Positions 54,055 through 64,000 of a DNA stretch of 64,000 bases are shown here, in pieces; the first letter of the stretch is position 1; each line of letters opens with the position of its first letter. The DNA comes from Taenia hydatigena (lineage: Eukaryota; Platyhelminthes; Cestoda; Cyclophyllidea; Taeniidae): NCBI GenBank assembly GCA_036345935.2, contig JADWOT020000008.1, positions 15,082,655 to 15,146,654 on the forward strand, in the 5' to 3' direction. A model generated the notes under the pieces. That model was not told the DNA's origin, searched no databases, and saw nothing but the letters and a program-made list of their open reading frames with translations. The translations under genes were made by a program, and so were the position numbers.

Positions 54055-54469
54055 TTAAAGCACTTCGTAGTATGGATTACTGCTAACAGAACTCTTGGAG
54101 GTATTATTACTACTGTCGTATGAAGGAGGCGCACCACTGTAGCTGGTTGAACCTCCGGGATAAGCCGTTTGTCCTTGAGGTAAATACCAATTCAAAGGCT
54201 GATTTGGGTAAGCATACTGATTCCACATGGGTGAATATCCCGCTTGGGGAAGGTAGCCCACTTGATTCTGCAAGGTGGAGGCTGCCCAAGGCTGGAGAAT
54301 GGAGTTCATTCCGTAGTCTAGGGGAAGGCTCATAAGCGCTGTAATTAGAGCAGAGTAAGTTAAGGTTAGTACAGCATATACACAAACAATATATGAAGAA
54401 GATAGGCAAGAAAATAATCCAACCTGGTGCCATATAAGCTGGTACACTTCCAAGTGGTACTTGTCCCAT
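54055..54469 (-). CDS. Annexin-tail-like small protein (109 aa), two exons, no annexin core
   Basis: Exon 1 is 54469-54424 (15 codons plus one base) and exon 2 is 54338-54055, with an 85-bp GT-AG intron. The phases join to give 109 residues, starting MGQVPLGSVPAYMAP and ending NPYYEVL. The middle (about residues 41-85) is rich in Pro, Gln, Tyr, Gly and Asn and contains blocks such as VGYLPQAGY that align with the annexin repeat MGYPPQ at 45.8-46.0 kb, also at DNA level. Residues 86-89 are PPSY, a PPxY motif of the kind bound by WW domains. No annexin repeats follow before the stop. The ATG is chosen because the same 16-nt context around MGQ is kept in the 59-kb paralogue, where an in-frame stop precedes it. 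An upstream 3' splice site at 54489 suggests a spliced 5' leader. Function is unknown; expression is unproven. Confidence 0.72.
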
Positions 54470-54559
54470 TGGTTCTTGAGAAGGGTGTCTAAAAATTTGG
54501 AAACAAATCAATTCCAGATCTAAGCATTAGCTGAGGATGATTGGCTAAACCACTTTTAT

Positions 54560-55450
54560 AGGGACTCTTGCATTATCTCCATTCACACCTCAAGCTACAT
54601 CGTTTCCTCACCGACCATTTCTAGGAGCAAACAGAATTCTCTGCTCCAAGCTAACACGACAATCCTTGATGCTTATCAAGCTTTCAACCTTAATTCCACT
54701 TTCTCATCCTCAGTGGATTTAAATGTCAACGCCGTCGTCCATAATGCTGTTACGTTGTGTCCGAGTCATTAATAGCTTTATTCCGAGCTGCAATCTTGTC
54801 ATAATGAAATCGGCAAACCAATTAGTACTGCCAAGAATCCAACCAGCTCATCCGCCTCACATAGGAATTTCACATGCAAGAGTGATGTGAAAGACAGTTC
54901 CCGCTAAAAGAGACCTTTTGTAACAGCATCACGACGACCTGTGTAGCAAAAGGCGCAACAAGTCACTAGCCTCATTGCGTGGCTCTTGCCCACAAATACT
55001 GAACCAACTGCCTACACTACATGTTTGAACAATCCAACACTTCAGGTCAAATTTGTGCATGAACAATCAAGCGGAATGGAACACAAACTCAGCTCGGATG
55101 CTGAGTGACCTTTAAGAACCCTAGCGCTGTGTACACCATTTGCGATAAATGAACTCCAAAGCTATGATAGAATGGCAAGAAGAAGTGGCATCATAAAAGG
55201 ACAGAAAATGGATATAGGCGATGTCACTGCCTACCTTGCACGTCCTAGGCAAAGGAAATTAAGCGGCCTGGTAGTAGACTGGCTTTTATAGACTTTTCAA
55301 CCTGACAATCGGAGATCGGAACCCGGAGTTGTCCACGTGAGCGCCAGCACAAATATAACGAAAGCAAACCGAGCGGTGTCCTTGTAACTCACGATTGAGC
55401 ATTCATTGAGAAACAAATGTCAAGAGACGAATTTACATCACTCCCCGCAG
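54560..55450 (-). promoter_or_regulatory. Duplicated upstream region of the 54-kb tail-only gene
   Basis: It aligns with the upstream DNA of the annexin (46.2-46.8 kb) and, over a longer stretch, with that of the 59-kb gene. Matching plus-strand patches include CATTCACACCTCAAGCTAC (54.58 kb), TTTCACATGCAAG (54.87 kb), TTTGTGCATGAACAATCAA (55.05 kb) and GTGAGCGCCAGCAC near 55.34 kb. The last patch is seen only in the 54/59 pair, which therefore share the more recent or longer duplication. Confidence 0.45.
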
Positions 55451-57894
55451 TTTTTTCATCCTCTTCGATCTCATTTGTCTTAAATAGGTGATATCTTGCG
55501 CCTCCACTAACTCATTTTGCGTACCTATCCGGTGTAACGCTCTTCCACCTCATCACTTCCACTCTACACACACACTTAAATTGTGCGATACTCGCAAAAA
55601 TGACCCAACCACTATATAGCGTATGCACTTATCATCCCACTTCTGCGGGTGGCATGATAAGTGTGCACAAAACTACTAATAAAGTATTCAAATTGATTCA
55701 GGTAATACGGCAATGTTATAAAAAGTGCATCCTCCTGCTAGAGGAAAATGAAATTGCTGAATTTAACGACAAACTAGTGCATAAACAATGTCTGTTTAAT
55801 GAACAAAGCATCGCTTACATTTGCTCTCGTTAGGCTCTTGTCATTCAGTGTCTAGTAGGTCTCCTTCACATCCTCCAGATCAGTATTCAAGTATGATAAT
55901 CCATATCATCACTTTCGGTAAGTGCAGGTTGTTTAAAATCACTTTAATACATCGCCAAAGGATTTTGACCGTTGGCGGGTTCGTGGTCGTCATCTGTTCC
56001 TGTACCCCACATCGTCTCGTCGGGCTATCCACAAGCTAGATGAACCGATTAAGTACAAGGATAACTAAAGTCATAAAAGATATTGTGTACTATTTAGCAG
56101 AAGCATATAATTGGCAAATAGTAGGTCAAAATGTAATACTTAATTCTTTAAATGTGCTTTGTAGGCCAGAGGCGGGAAGTCAATTTGAACCACGTGACGG
56201 AGGAACGTGGAGACTCCTTGGAACGTGACGGACCCTCGGCCTGAACCCCCATTCGTCGCCTAACTGTATTTATTACCCATATAACAGTAAAGATGTCTAA
56301 ACGCACTCAGGCTTCTACTGGCAAGGGTAACCAGGAGGGAGAGGAGGAACCCTCTACAAAAATAACCCATTTTCAGTTACAAATGTTCTCTGTGTTCTCA
56401 CTTCAAGTCAGACTGTAACAAGGTGTAGTTGAAAACAGTGTTCCTAACAATGAGTGTGGTCGCACAAAGGATGAAGAATTGCAAATAAGTGGGTATTTCT
56501 ATGGAGGGCAACTGAAAGAAGTAGAATGCATATAATTGGGATAAGTTGAACTGCCCCATATGTGCAAGCAGGGACTTAAGTTCTTGCCTAATTAGACGCA
56601 GGGTTCAACAAACTGCTAGATCGTTGCATGTTCCTTCTTTTAAGTTCCGTCTCCAACGTTATCCTTTGGTCAATCGTCCGCGTCGGGCATCACAACGTAG
56701 CGGGTGTTTTAAAAACACTCACGATGCATCCGCACCACTCATCGAATTTGCGTGCGACAGGGAAGGTACTTGACATTAACTTAGCTCAAATGTCTTGTCG
56801 CTTTTAGTAAATCAGATCTTTTGTCCTGCTAGGGAACTGCATTAAGGGAGAGAAAATAGGCTCCAATCGTATTACTGAAGACTGGATGATGGCCTGTAGG
56901 GAGAGCATTTCGAATCCTCATCGACTGTGGCGGGGTCACCGGCCGACTAGCAGAACCTACTGATAACAGACGGGGTTTATAATATTACGTGTGGTCCTCT
57001 TTGACACTTTTTTCCCACTTCAGTGCTGTCCAGCCTCATATTTGTCAGGGCTCTGTTTAGCTAGTAGATGGATGAAGGAAATGTTGCATGTTCAATTCAT
57101 TAATTTCTGCATTCTTACCAACAACAACTCTCTAGATGACTTACCCCCTTTGTCGCTTCAGTTGTTAAGACCATCCCGCAAAACAAAGGATTAAGATAGT
57201 TCCCGGGGATTGGCTTCATTTTTAACCCTTCCGTTAGGAACCTTTACTAATTCTTGAACCAACAGATGTCCTTTTTCTGCTTCAATAGGGATGAGGGATT
57301 AGCAATAAAAATCGGGATCGCTGCCCTTCAGGATCAATTTTGCCTCCTACTGCCAGCAATGCAGCTCTTCCTTGGGTAAGATGTGTAAAAGTACATAACT
57401 TACGTACAGCAGAGCTGAAGAGGGTGCCACCGTAAACAGGAGGCCAGGCCCCCGAGCGAAGGCTTAACATCTCGCGTAATTAAGTTCAGAGTAAAGCATA
57501 CTACTAACACATCACGACGATTTTAGTAGTGCTACGAAACTGTACTGGCTTGGTTCCTGTATGTAAGTATCAGAAAGTGGAACAAATTATAGTACGATCC
57601 GATTTATAGTAAGCCACGTTCTCATACCATATTTGCTCTTTATCTAGCACACCTTTATAAACATTCTTTCTCATCACACTTCATCTCGCTTCAATCTGCT
57701 ATTACTTATTCGCTGACACTGTTAGCCGCTTCGCTGTAGGTACTGAGACTCTCTATATCACGAATGAATTCCACCTAGACTAAACAGACTCCTAACTTCA
57801 TTCAAATAGTCTCTGGGACTGATTCCTTCTTTTCACTTTATTTTCCACGGAAATGGGACTCGTTCTAATGTGGTACTAAGACCTGGCCTCAAAG
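55451..57894. other. Interval between the two tail-only genes
   Basis: Mostly noncoding. At 56.37-56.58 kb, fragments such as YKCSLCSHFKSD and CPICASRDL are zinc-finger-like but lie in different frames with stops between, perhaps an old non-LTR element. Confidence 0.4.
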
Positions 57895-58130
57895 CGCAAT
57901 GAGAACACTCGATGTTGTGCAATAGTTTATTATTAGCGTGTAGGTGAGAGGACGGGATGTGGGCTGTATGGCAATGGGGATAGCCGGAGAACGGCGAATA
58001 TGCAGACCGTGGAGGCAATACAGACAGCGAAGAGTGGAGAGGCCACGCAGTCAAGTGAACACTACAAAGTAATAACAATTCACTATGCAGTTTATTCCAA
58101 ATGTGCTAAAATTTGATCAACTCTACAATC
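57895..58130 (-). repeat. Interspersed repeat, copy A
   Basis: It aligns directly with 63705-63950. Shared strings are TAGTTTATTATTA/TTGTTTATTATTA, GGATGGCAATG-like segments, GAAGAGTG and the end block TAATAACAATTCA/CAATAACAAATCA. There is no coding content. The minus-strand reading frames of both copies (ending NNKLLHN and NNKQLHN) are by-products of the repeat. Confidence 0.6.
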
Positions 58131-58879
58131 TTCCGACTGTCTGTCACAATGCTGCACGCCAGTTGCAGTCACATCACTGCCTTTCCTCACTTCCGATTTC
58201 GCACCCTGGCGTGGTGCACTCTCACCCGCTTTATGCTTACATGGGCACTGTTTCATCCATGCTGTCCATATCTCCACACAGGGCAGAGTATCCATTGTGC
58301 CACTTATCAGGATGCAAGGAGGAAGAAGAAATGCGGGTAAGAATACTGAGATAACTTTGGAATTAACGCATTTGATATCAAGGTAGAGCAGGATGATCAG
58401 CGAGCCATCACATTACCACAAACATAATCGCCTTTCTACCTCGCATATACTGGTATGCTAGCCGGGGTGAGAAAATCTGGGCATCACATATGTGGGATGC
58501 TGGTAGCCAGCAAGATGTGTCATATGCCATAAAGATGTGCAATCATTTCAACTACCTCTTTTTGAATCTCGATTCTCAGGTGACAGACAGAACCTTCTCA
58601 AACTTCTATTTCCATCTACGTGGCAGTACCCCATGAAGAGTCTTCCTTCTCTTGGTGTCCAAGACAATTATAGATCAGAGCAGTGTCCTCCTCATGGATG
58701 TGCTCACAAAATGTATGATGTGAATGGATTAGTGGCAGGATATGGGAAGCATTGATGAAGCACTCACTCGTAAGTAGGCATAGACAAAGAACTTTGGGTT
58801 TGATGGGTGGGTAATTTAAGGCATTTAGGTGTAAAATTTATTGTTTTTATGAGTCTTGGTTACTGTTAGCATTACCGCC

Positions 58880-59117
58880 TTAGGTGGGGGGCGGCAACCC
58901 GTTGAACGGTGGGCCAAGTGGAGGAGCATATCCCATTTCACCCATTGGAACTTCAGGAGGATACCACATTGGCTCCTCGATTGGAGCAATGTTGTCAATT
59001 ACTTCAACTATTAAAGAAAATGGTAAAGTTAGAAGAGTCAATGCGAAAACAAACTATGTTGCATAATTCAGGGTAAATAATGTAACCTGGTGGCTGGTAA
59101 AGTGGTATTTGTCCCAT
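58880..59117 (-). CDS. Annexin-tail-like proline-rich microprotein (52 aa), two exons
   Basis: Exon 1 is 59117-59087 (MGQIPLYQPP plus one base) and exon 2 is 59007-58880, with a 79-bp GT-AG intron and matching phase. The 52-residue product is about 29% proline. Residues 23-40, PMWYPPEVPMGEMGYAPP, mirror the annexin tail pattern PMGYPPQGAYPPQMGYPP. The start of exon 2 (TTGAAGTAATT) aligns with the DNA around the annexin start codon (TTGAAGTAATG), so the position of the annexin ATG is ATT here and translation would instead start in an extra upstream exon shared with the 54-kb gene. A stop codon lies in frame just before the chosen ATG. There is no annexin core, signal peptide or membrane segment. 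It may be a real small protein or a decaying duplicate whose frame happens to be open. Confidence 0.6.
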
Positions 59118-59169
59118 TGGTTCTTGAGAAGCTTACTCGCAATATGTGAATAAATGCGGTTCAAACCTA

Positions 59170-60170
59170 AAAACCTAAAATAAGTGTTTGACAAGACTAC
59201 TTTTACAACCACTCATTCAAATTTCTAATCAATTCACTTCATTGCATGAAACGTTTTTTTTCCACTAACCACTGGGGAATAATTACGATGCTCTGCTCAA
59301 ATCTGCCTTTCCAACCTGTGCCGCTCATTGAAACTTGAGCCAAATCAGTAGTGGTCTCGATGCCTCTTCTTATGCAGATCAAAGCGCTGATTCCGTCATC
59401 AATGGTAACATTTAGTTTGATCCGGATCATTCTTAACTTCAACCCGTGTTACACTTTCCTCCATTTCTAACCCCGTTTATCATGACGGAACCCATAAATC
59501 AACCGGCTCTGTCGGAAGGCCAATTTTCTCATCCACTTCATGTGGGCTCTTCACATGCACAACAAATGTAAACTCAAATCCACAGAATGGTGGTTCTACT
59601 GCATCGTTCGCCTTTCCCAATAAAATATTTTTCCTTCACCAACAACACGACAACTTATGAAGCAAAAGCCGCAAAAAGCGAATTGTTATCACTAGCCACA
59701 GGTGGCTTTTGTTTACGAATGCCTTATTTCTTACATATGCTACGCCCCTAAGCAACTCAACGCTTCAAGTCGGATTTGTGTATGAGTAATCAAGGTGAGT
59801 GCTAAATTCACATGATGGGCCAGTGACCCTCCGAAATTCATAGGTAATAACAACCAATTACCTTAGTAGTTGTGCTAGAATGGCAATAAGCAATGATAAT
59901 ACAGAAAAAAGGTTACATACGCGATGTCGCACGGTAATATGCACCTCTTGTGCAAAGCGAATTCAGCAGCATGGTCTCGGACTGGCATTTAATGTCATTC
60001 CAAATTGCCAATCAGGGACTCGGACCCGGACCTGGAGGCGTTCATGTGGGCGCCAGCACCAATACACATGGTACCTACACAAACAGTGCGATGTTCTTTT
60101 AACTTGCATTTAGGGAGATACTCATTGTAACAAAAAATTTAGCACCCCATTTACGTCACTCTTAAGCGTG
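59170..60170 (-). promoter_or_regulatory. Duplicated upstream region of the 59-kb tail-only gene
   Basis: This is the third copy of the block found upstream of the annexin and the 54-kb gene. Plus-strand landmarks are CTTCACATGCACAA (59.55 kb), GGATTTGTGTATGAGTAATC (59.77 kb) and GTGGGCGCCAGCACC (60.05 kb), each with a counterpart at the same relative distance from the 54-kb gene. Divergence is moderate, so the duplication is not recent. Confidence 0.42.
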
Positions 60171-62544
60171 CCTGACGGACTATTTCAATTTTTTCCGCTT
60201 TGGCCACCTTAGGTTCCTTGTTTGAATTTGTAATTTCATTGCTGCCTATGAGATGTTTAGACAAGATTTTTTAAAAAGAGGCGGAACCAATCATACCATG
60301 TTAGCCCAACGCAAATTATCTTTGACAGAGATCGAAGGATAGAAAGCAGCCCGGTGCAGTACATGGCGGAGAATCCATGTAGAACAGATGTCAGCCAGCT
60401 CATTGAGTTTGTCAAGTTTGTAGTGAAGAGGCGACAGCAACTTGTTACAAGACCTCTTTTTCCTTGTCATGCCTGCTTCTAAGTTGCTAACATTTACTCC
60501 TACGAAATTGAGAAAAATTAAAAACACAGTCTTGTAGTTTCGCACCTTGACTCTAGAGTGACAGGATCGAAAGGCCATTCCAAGATCTTTATCGACCTTT
60601 TCACCAAATGGTCACCATTGCTTCACTTTTGAGGAGGCTATGGTAAGCAGGAAGGAAGATGACTGCAAGTAGGGAATTGGCGTTAAGTATCAATGTCGAA
60701 GAGACAACCTGGATCCAAGGTCTCTTCATATGTTCAGAACTGGGTTGCAATATTATAATAGGGGTCTATTCCTGACGCAGAAATGAAGTTATTTTGAATT
60801 TTGTAACAGGTGTCTTTATTTACTAAGGCACTGAAGCAACTGTAGCTTTCCTGTCACAGGAGACAGGTTTCAATGATACCTCGAATGCCATATTTAAAAC
60901 TATAGCAATGCCTTTGGGAAATCTGGACGACCTTTGTTCATAATTTATTCCTACCGTTGATAATATGGAAAAGAACTCCAGAAGTTGCCTACTAGGCACA
61001 CGAATATACTCTGATGGCAAAGTGTAAATGTAGGAAAAATAAGCATCGTAAAGCATGCGATAAACACTGACGAGGTCAGAGTAACTTGATGGCTCTTCAG
61101 AAGCACACCATCTCTACTGATCGAAAAACTAAACCTTTTATTTGACGCGATGGTCCAAGCCAAAGCCATAAACGCCTCCAAGTCAAAAAAGCTTAGTTGG
61201 TTGCTCCGATAAGGAGAAAAATGGAGGACTACCTGTACGTTGATCGTAAAAAGGAGGGACTCCTTCCCTCTATCCCACCTGCGCAACCAATTAACTTCTC
61301 ACACGGGTCAAAGTGGTTCACCGCGTTATTTATACCAACATGCAGGCTTCATGGGTTCCAGGTGAATTCTGTTGGACTCTGAAATGTGGCTATCACTTTC
61401 TAGCGTCTTACGCAGACCGATATGATTGAGTTCTTTCCAAAACATTGCATAGTGCACGCAGGCAACGAGATAGTCATTTTGTGGTAGGGGTTTTCAAGAC
61501 GATAATGTTGACGTTAAAATCTAAAGAAGTGTCAGTTTCTCTATCACTCATTCACCCGTTTGCGATGCAATATCGCGTCTGACGGGATGTGATCACATAA
61601 CACCTCACAGAACGGATGAAGGTCTGGCCATTACCGGTTAATAAGCCTGAGTCCCGTCGATTCCAAGTCTTAGTAGACCATTAGAGACGTTTTTTGGTTT
61701 AGACCAAAATCGCAGGCTTATGGCATAAACCTACGGAAAACATGCTTAAAGTAAGGTAAATCAGAGAAATGGCACGATTAAGAGTTGGAAGAGCTAAAGC
61801 TCTGCTTTGCTATTTTAGCTCTGTTCACTAATGCCAATGAAACGGATGTGCATCATGCACTTTTACAAAAGAACAGCAAAAGCAGCGATTGCGTCATCCT
61901 TTATGTCGGTATCCAGCTCAAACGGCATTTGCAGCATTAAATTTGTAAATAAACTTGGAGTGCTTTCTACTTTCGCAATTACCAGACATCATGAGATAAC
62001 GAAAATGTTTACAGTGAGAACAGGCTATTAGACGTAAGCCTGAAAGAGGTAGACCATTCTATACCGCCTTGATGCGGAACTGTTTTGCGGCACAACAGAA
62101 AAGGCATTGCACAGAGTAATGCAAATAACTGATCTCACAAATCAGACATCTTATAAACTAATCACTCCAGCGTGAATCCTGTCTTTTTGAGCGAACCCAC
62201 TGCATGTTAAAAAACGAAAATCTAGAGTGCCTACTATGACTGTCTTGGGTGGACGAAGGTGGCTTACGTCCCCTTGCAAACCAATGTAAAAAGAGATGCA
62301 GCCAATATAAAGGGCGATAAGGTATATAAGACAGAATTGGTCAAAACTGTCCCTATTTGATAAGGCTTTACTGTGCTAGGATTGCACCGGATCACTTAGG
62401 CGCCTAGTGGTTCCATTTTATAAGTACAAACGGTTTGCCAAGAGTTGCTTGAAAATTAGTAGCATGTAGGAGATGAAATGATGGCGTATGCATCGGACGC
62501 AAGCTATTGGTGTTCTTCATTTGCCCATGATGCGTGTGATTTCC
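60171..62544. other. Noncoding stretch
   Basis: ORFs up to 111 codons (60951-61286 minus) without recognisable domains. No repeat shared with the rest of the window was noticed. Confidence 0.5.
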
Positions 62545-62650
62545 GATGCATCTGCATTACTTGCAGCGGATCTAAACGATCCCACCTCATAGCGATTGCC
62601 TTACTTCAGCCATGTACATATTGACATCGTGGGTTCTTTATCGACTCCAT
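62545..62650 (+). pseudogene. Ty3/gypsy integrase core scrap
   Basis: One plus-strand frame reads YFSHVHIDIVGSLSTPYR, matching the first catalytic block of gypsy integrases (FSHVHIDIVGPLP, with the first Asp of the DDE triad in HID). A stop precedes it and no recognisable integrase follows, so it is a short relic. Confidence 0.6.
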
Positions 62651-63704
62651 ACAGAGGGAAGAAATCAACATTTTGTTGTAATGGCGATTTAATTCAAGAA
62701 AAGAGTTTGAAAAAACATTTTGTTTCTTTTTTTAAGCCGGTAAATCTGCTGATGTAGGGTTTTTGAAAGCCTAAAGATTACAACATTTAACTGAACTACA
62801 CAACGTCTTCAAGGATCTATGGAACTTTACCGTGTCTGGTTATGCGAAAGGCAAAGAACGGGCACAAAGAACGAATCATATTTTAACCGAGCTACCCAAG
62901 GCATTCACTAGGGCTGTGCAGCCGAAGAATTTGGATTTATGCCTGAAAGGATTAAGTTTTCCAACAGTCCACCGGATTTCCAACTTTTAAGTGCTCACAG
63001 GCCACATCTATGAGTGTCAGCAGAGAGTGTCGAATCAGAACTCACTAGTGGTAATCCAAAAAGCTCCACAGTAGGTACTCTGACTGAAAGGACAGACGAG
63101 GCAAACTATCAACCTCTAGCGTGGAAACTTTTAGGTATTTTAAGCCAGACAAAAAACACTACAACAAGCAATAGTACCTTAAAATCTACCAAAAAGAGAA
63201 CTCATGTTGCTCTTCACATTTGTTTCACCTCTCATGCTTCATCGCATGTTTCACCACACTTAAAGCGAATGAGTAAATCGAGGGATAAAGGTCACCAAAC
63301 CAAAAATTTCTTCGGTCGGCAATAAATGACTAGTCGCCGTATAAAAATGATCGGTACTCACTGTAGTAAAATGCGTCACAGCCTGGGCGCGAAAGGTGGG
63401 GCCGTCATGGTTACAAAAGTAGGAAGCCCACTGAAAATTGGACATGTCGTGACGTGCATCTTTTAACCATCCTCGTGGAAGATGAAAATTAAGTGTATTT
63501 AATGACTTAATACAAATCATGTTTGAGGGCAGGATTGTGAAAACCAGTGGTATTCCCTTCGGGAATACATCCCACCTAGGATGAAAATTTCTCATCAACA
63601 GAGTTCCATATTGTCTCATTCCACAAATAATTCTTCCTTCCCTACATTTATGATAAATATGAAAGTGCATTGAACACAACACCCAGGATTTTCCAGAAGA
63701 CACG
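62651..63704. other. Noncoding or decayed mobile-element DNA
   Basis: The long minus-strand ORF 63260-63847 (195 codons, the longest in the window) has no recognisable motif and its 5' part lies in the interspersed repeat, so it is not called as a gene. Confidence 0.4.
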
Positions 63705-63950
63705 AGAAGACTAGCCAGTGTTGTGTAGTTGTTTATTATTACTGTGCGAATGATATGACAAAATGTGAGCTGGATGGCAATGCGCATGGGCGGAAGGAGG
63801 AGACTGTGCGCAGTGCAGAGATTTTGAAGAGTGAAGGAGCCACCCACTTAAGCAATCACTAAAATGCAATAACAAATCATTGCAATTTAAGGCCAAAATA
63901 TGCTGAATTTGGTAAGTTATGCAACGATTTGGCGTAATTTAGTACATCAG
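63705..63950 (-). repeat. Interspersed repeat, copy B
   Basis: This is the partner of 57895-58130 in the same orientation, diverged. It may run off the right end of the window. Confidence 0.6.
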
Positions 63951-64000
63951 TAGTATTCGCGTCGTTATCTTCCTTCACTTGCAATTGATCACTGACCTAC

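Noticed and set aside
56370..56773. Zinc-finger-like fragments (YKCSLCSHFKSD and CPICASRDL)
   Set aside because: They lie in different frames with stops between and lack complete Cys2His2 spacing; at best an old retroelement trace.
63260..63847. 195-codon minus-strand ORF, the longest in the window
   Set aside because: No domain, no start-context support, its 5' part lies in an interspersed repeat, and one ORF of this size is near chance expectation in 64 kb read in six frames.

Overview
This is a gene-poor stretch of a metazoan nuclear genome, not a bacterial or viral one. Coding sequence is split by short GT-AG introns, most of the window is AT-rich noncoding DNA with decayed mobile elements, and there is one 100-N assembly gap. 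The style (compact-intron genes in repeat-rich DNA, Ty3/gypsy relics, a miniature LTR element, tRNA-derived relics) and the annexin with a Pro/Gly/Gln-rich N-terminus suggest a parasitic flatworm, perhaps a tapeworm. That placement is inference; no taxon-specific marker is visible.

The best-supported gene is a complete nine-exon annexin on the minus strand (42.5-46.0 kb; 448 residues). It has an MGYPPQ-repeat tail of about 140 residues followed by four annexin repeats, and all four type II calcium sites are intact. Upstream of it on the same strand lie two small two-exon genes, at 54.06-54.47 kb (109 residues) and 58.88-59.12 kb (52 residues). Their products resemble only the annexin N-terminal tail. 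They use the same phase-1 splice after the N-terminal piece, and their upstream DNA aligns with that of the annexin for roughly 0.6-1 kb. I read this as an annexin locus whose promoter-plus-tail portion was copied twice, leaving tail-only paralogues in tandem. This is the most unusual biology in the window.

The left part (1-25.2 kb) is framed by two diverged arms in inverted orientation, 1-3.3 kb and 21.3-25.2 kb, around an 18-kb spacer. The spacer holds a decayed Ty3/gypsy reverse transcriptase/RNase H (13.2-13.9 kb), a tRNA-Arg-like relic (7.24 kb), a pyrimidine-rich tract, a diverged tandem repeat (14.5 kb) and a (CAT)7 microsatellite. From 25 to 40 kb I see little: one plausible short ORF at 30.5 kb, two tRNA-like relics at 32.8-32.9 kb, and the N gap at 39.68 kb.

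At 40.5-42.0 kb sits a nested set of LTR elements. A young 861-bp TRIM (two identical 186-bp LTRs, a tRNA-Leu-type primer site and a purine tract) has inserted into an older, oppositely oriented solo LTR of its own family. A third, older copy lies just to the left. The right end (56-64 kb) carries the 59-kb tail-only gene, a gypsy integrase scrap (62.6 kb) and a repeat family present at 57.9 and 63.7 kb.
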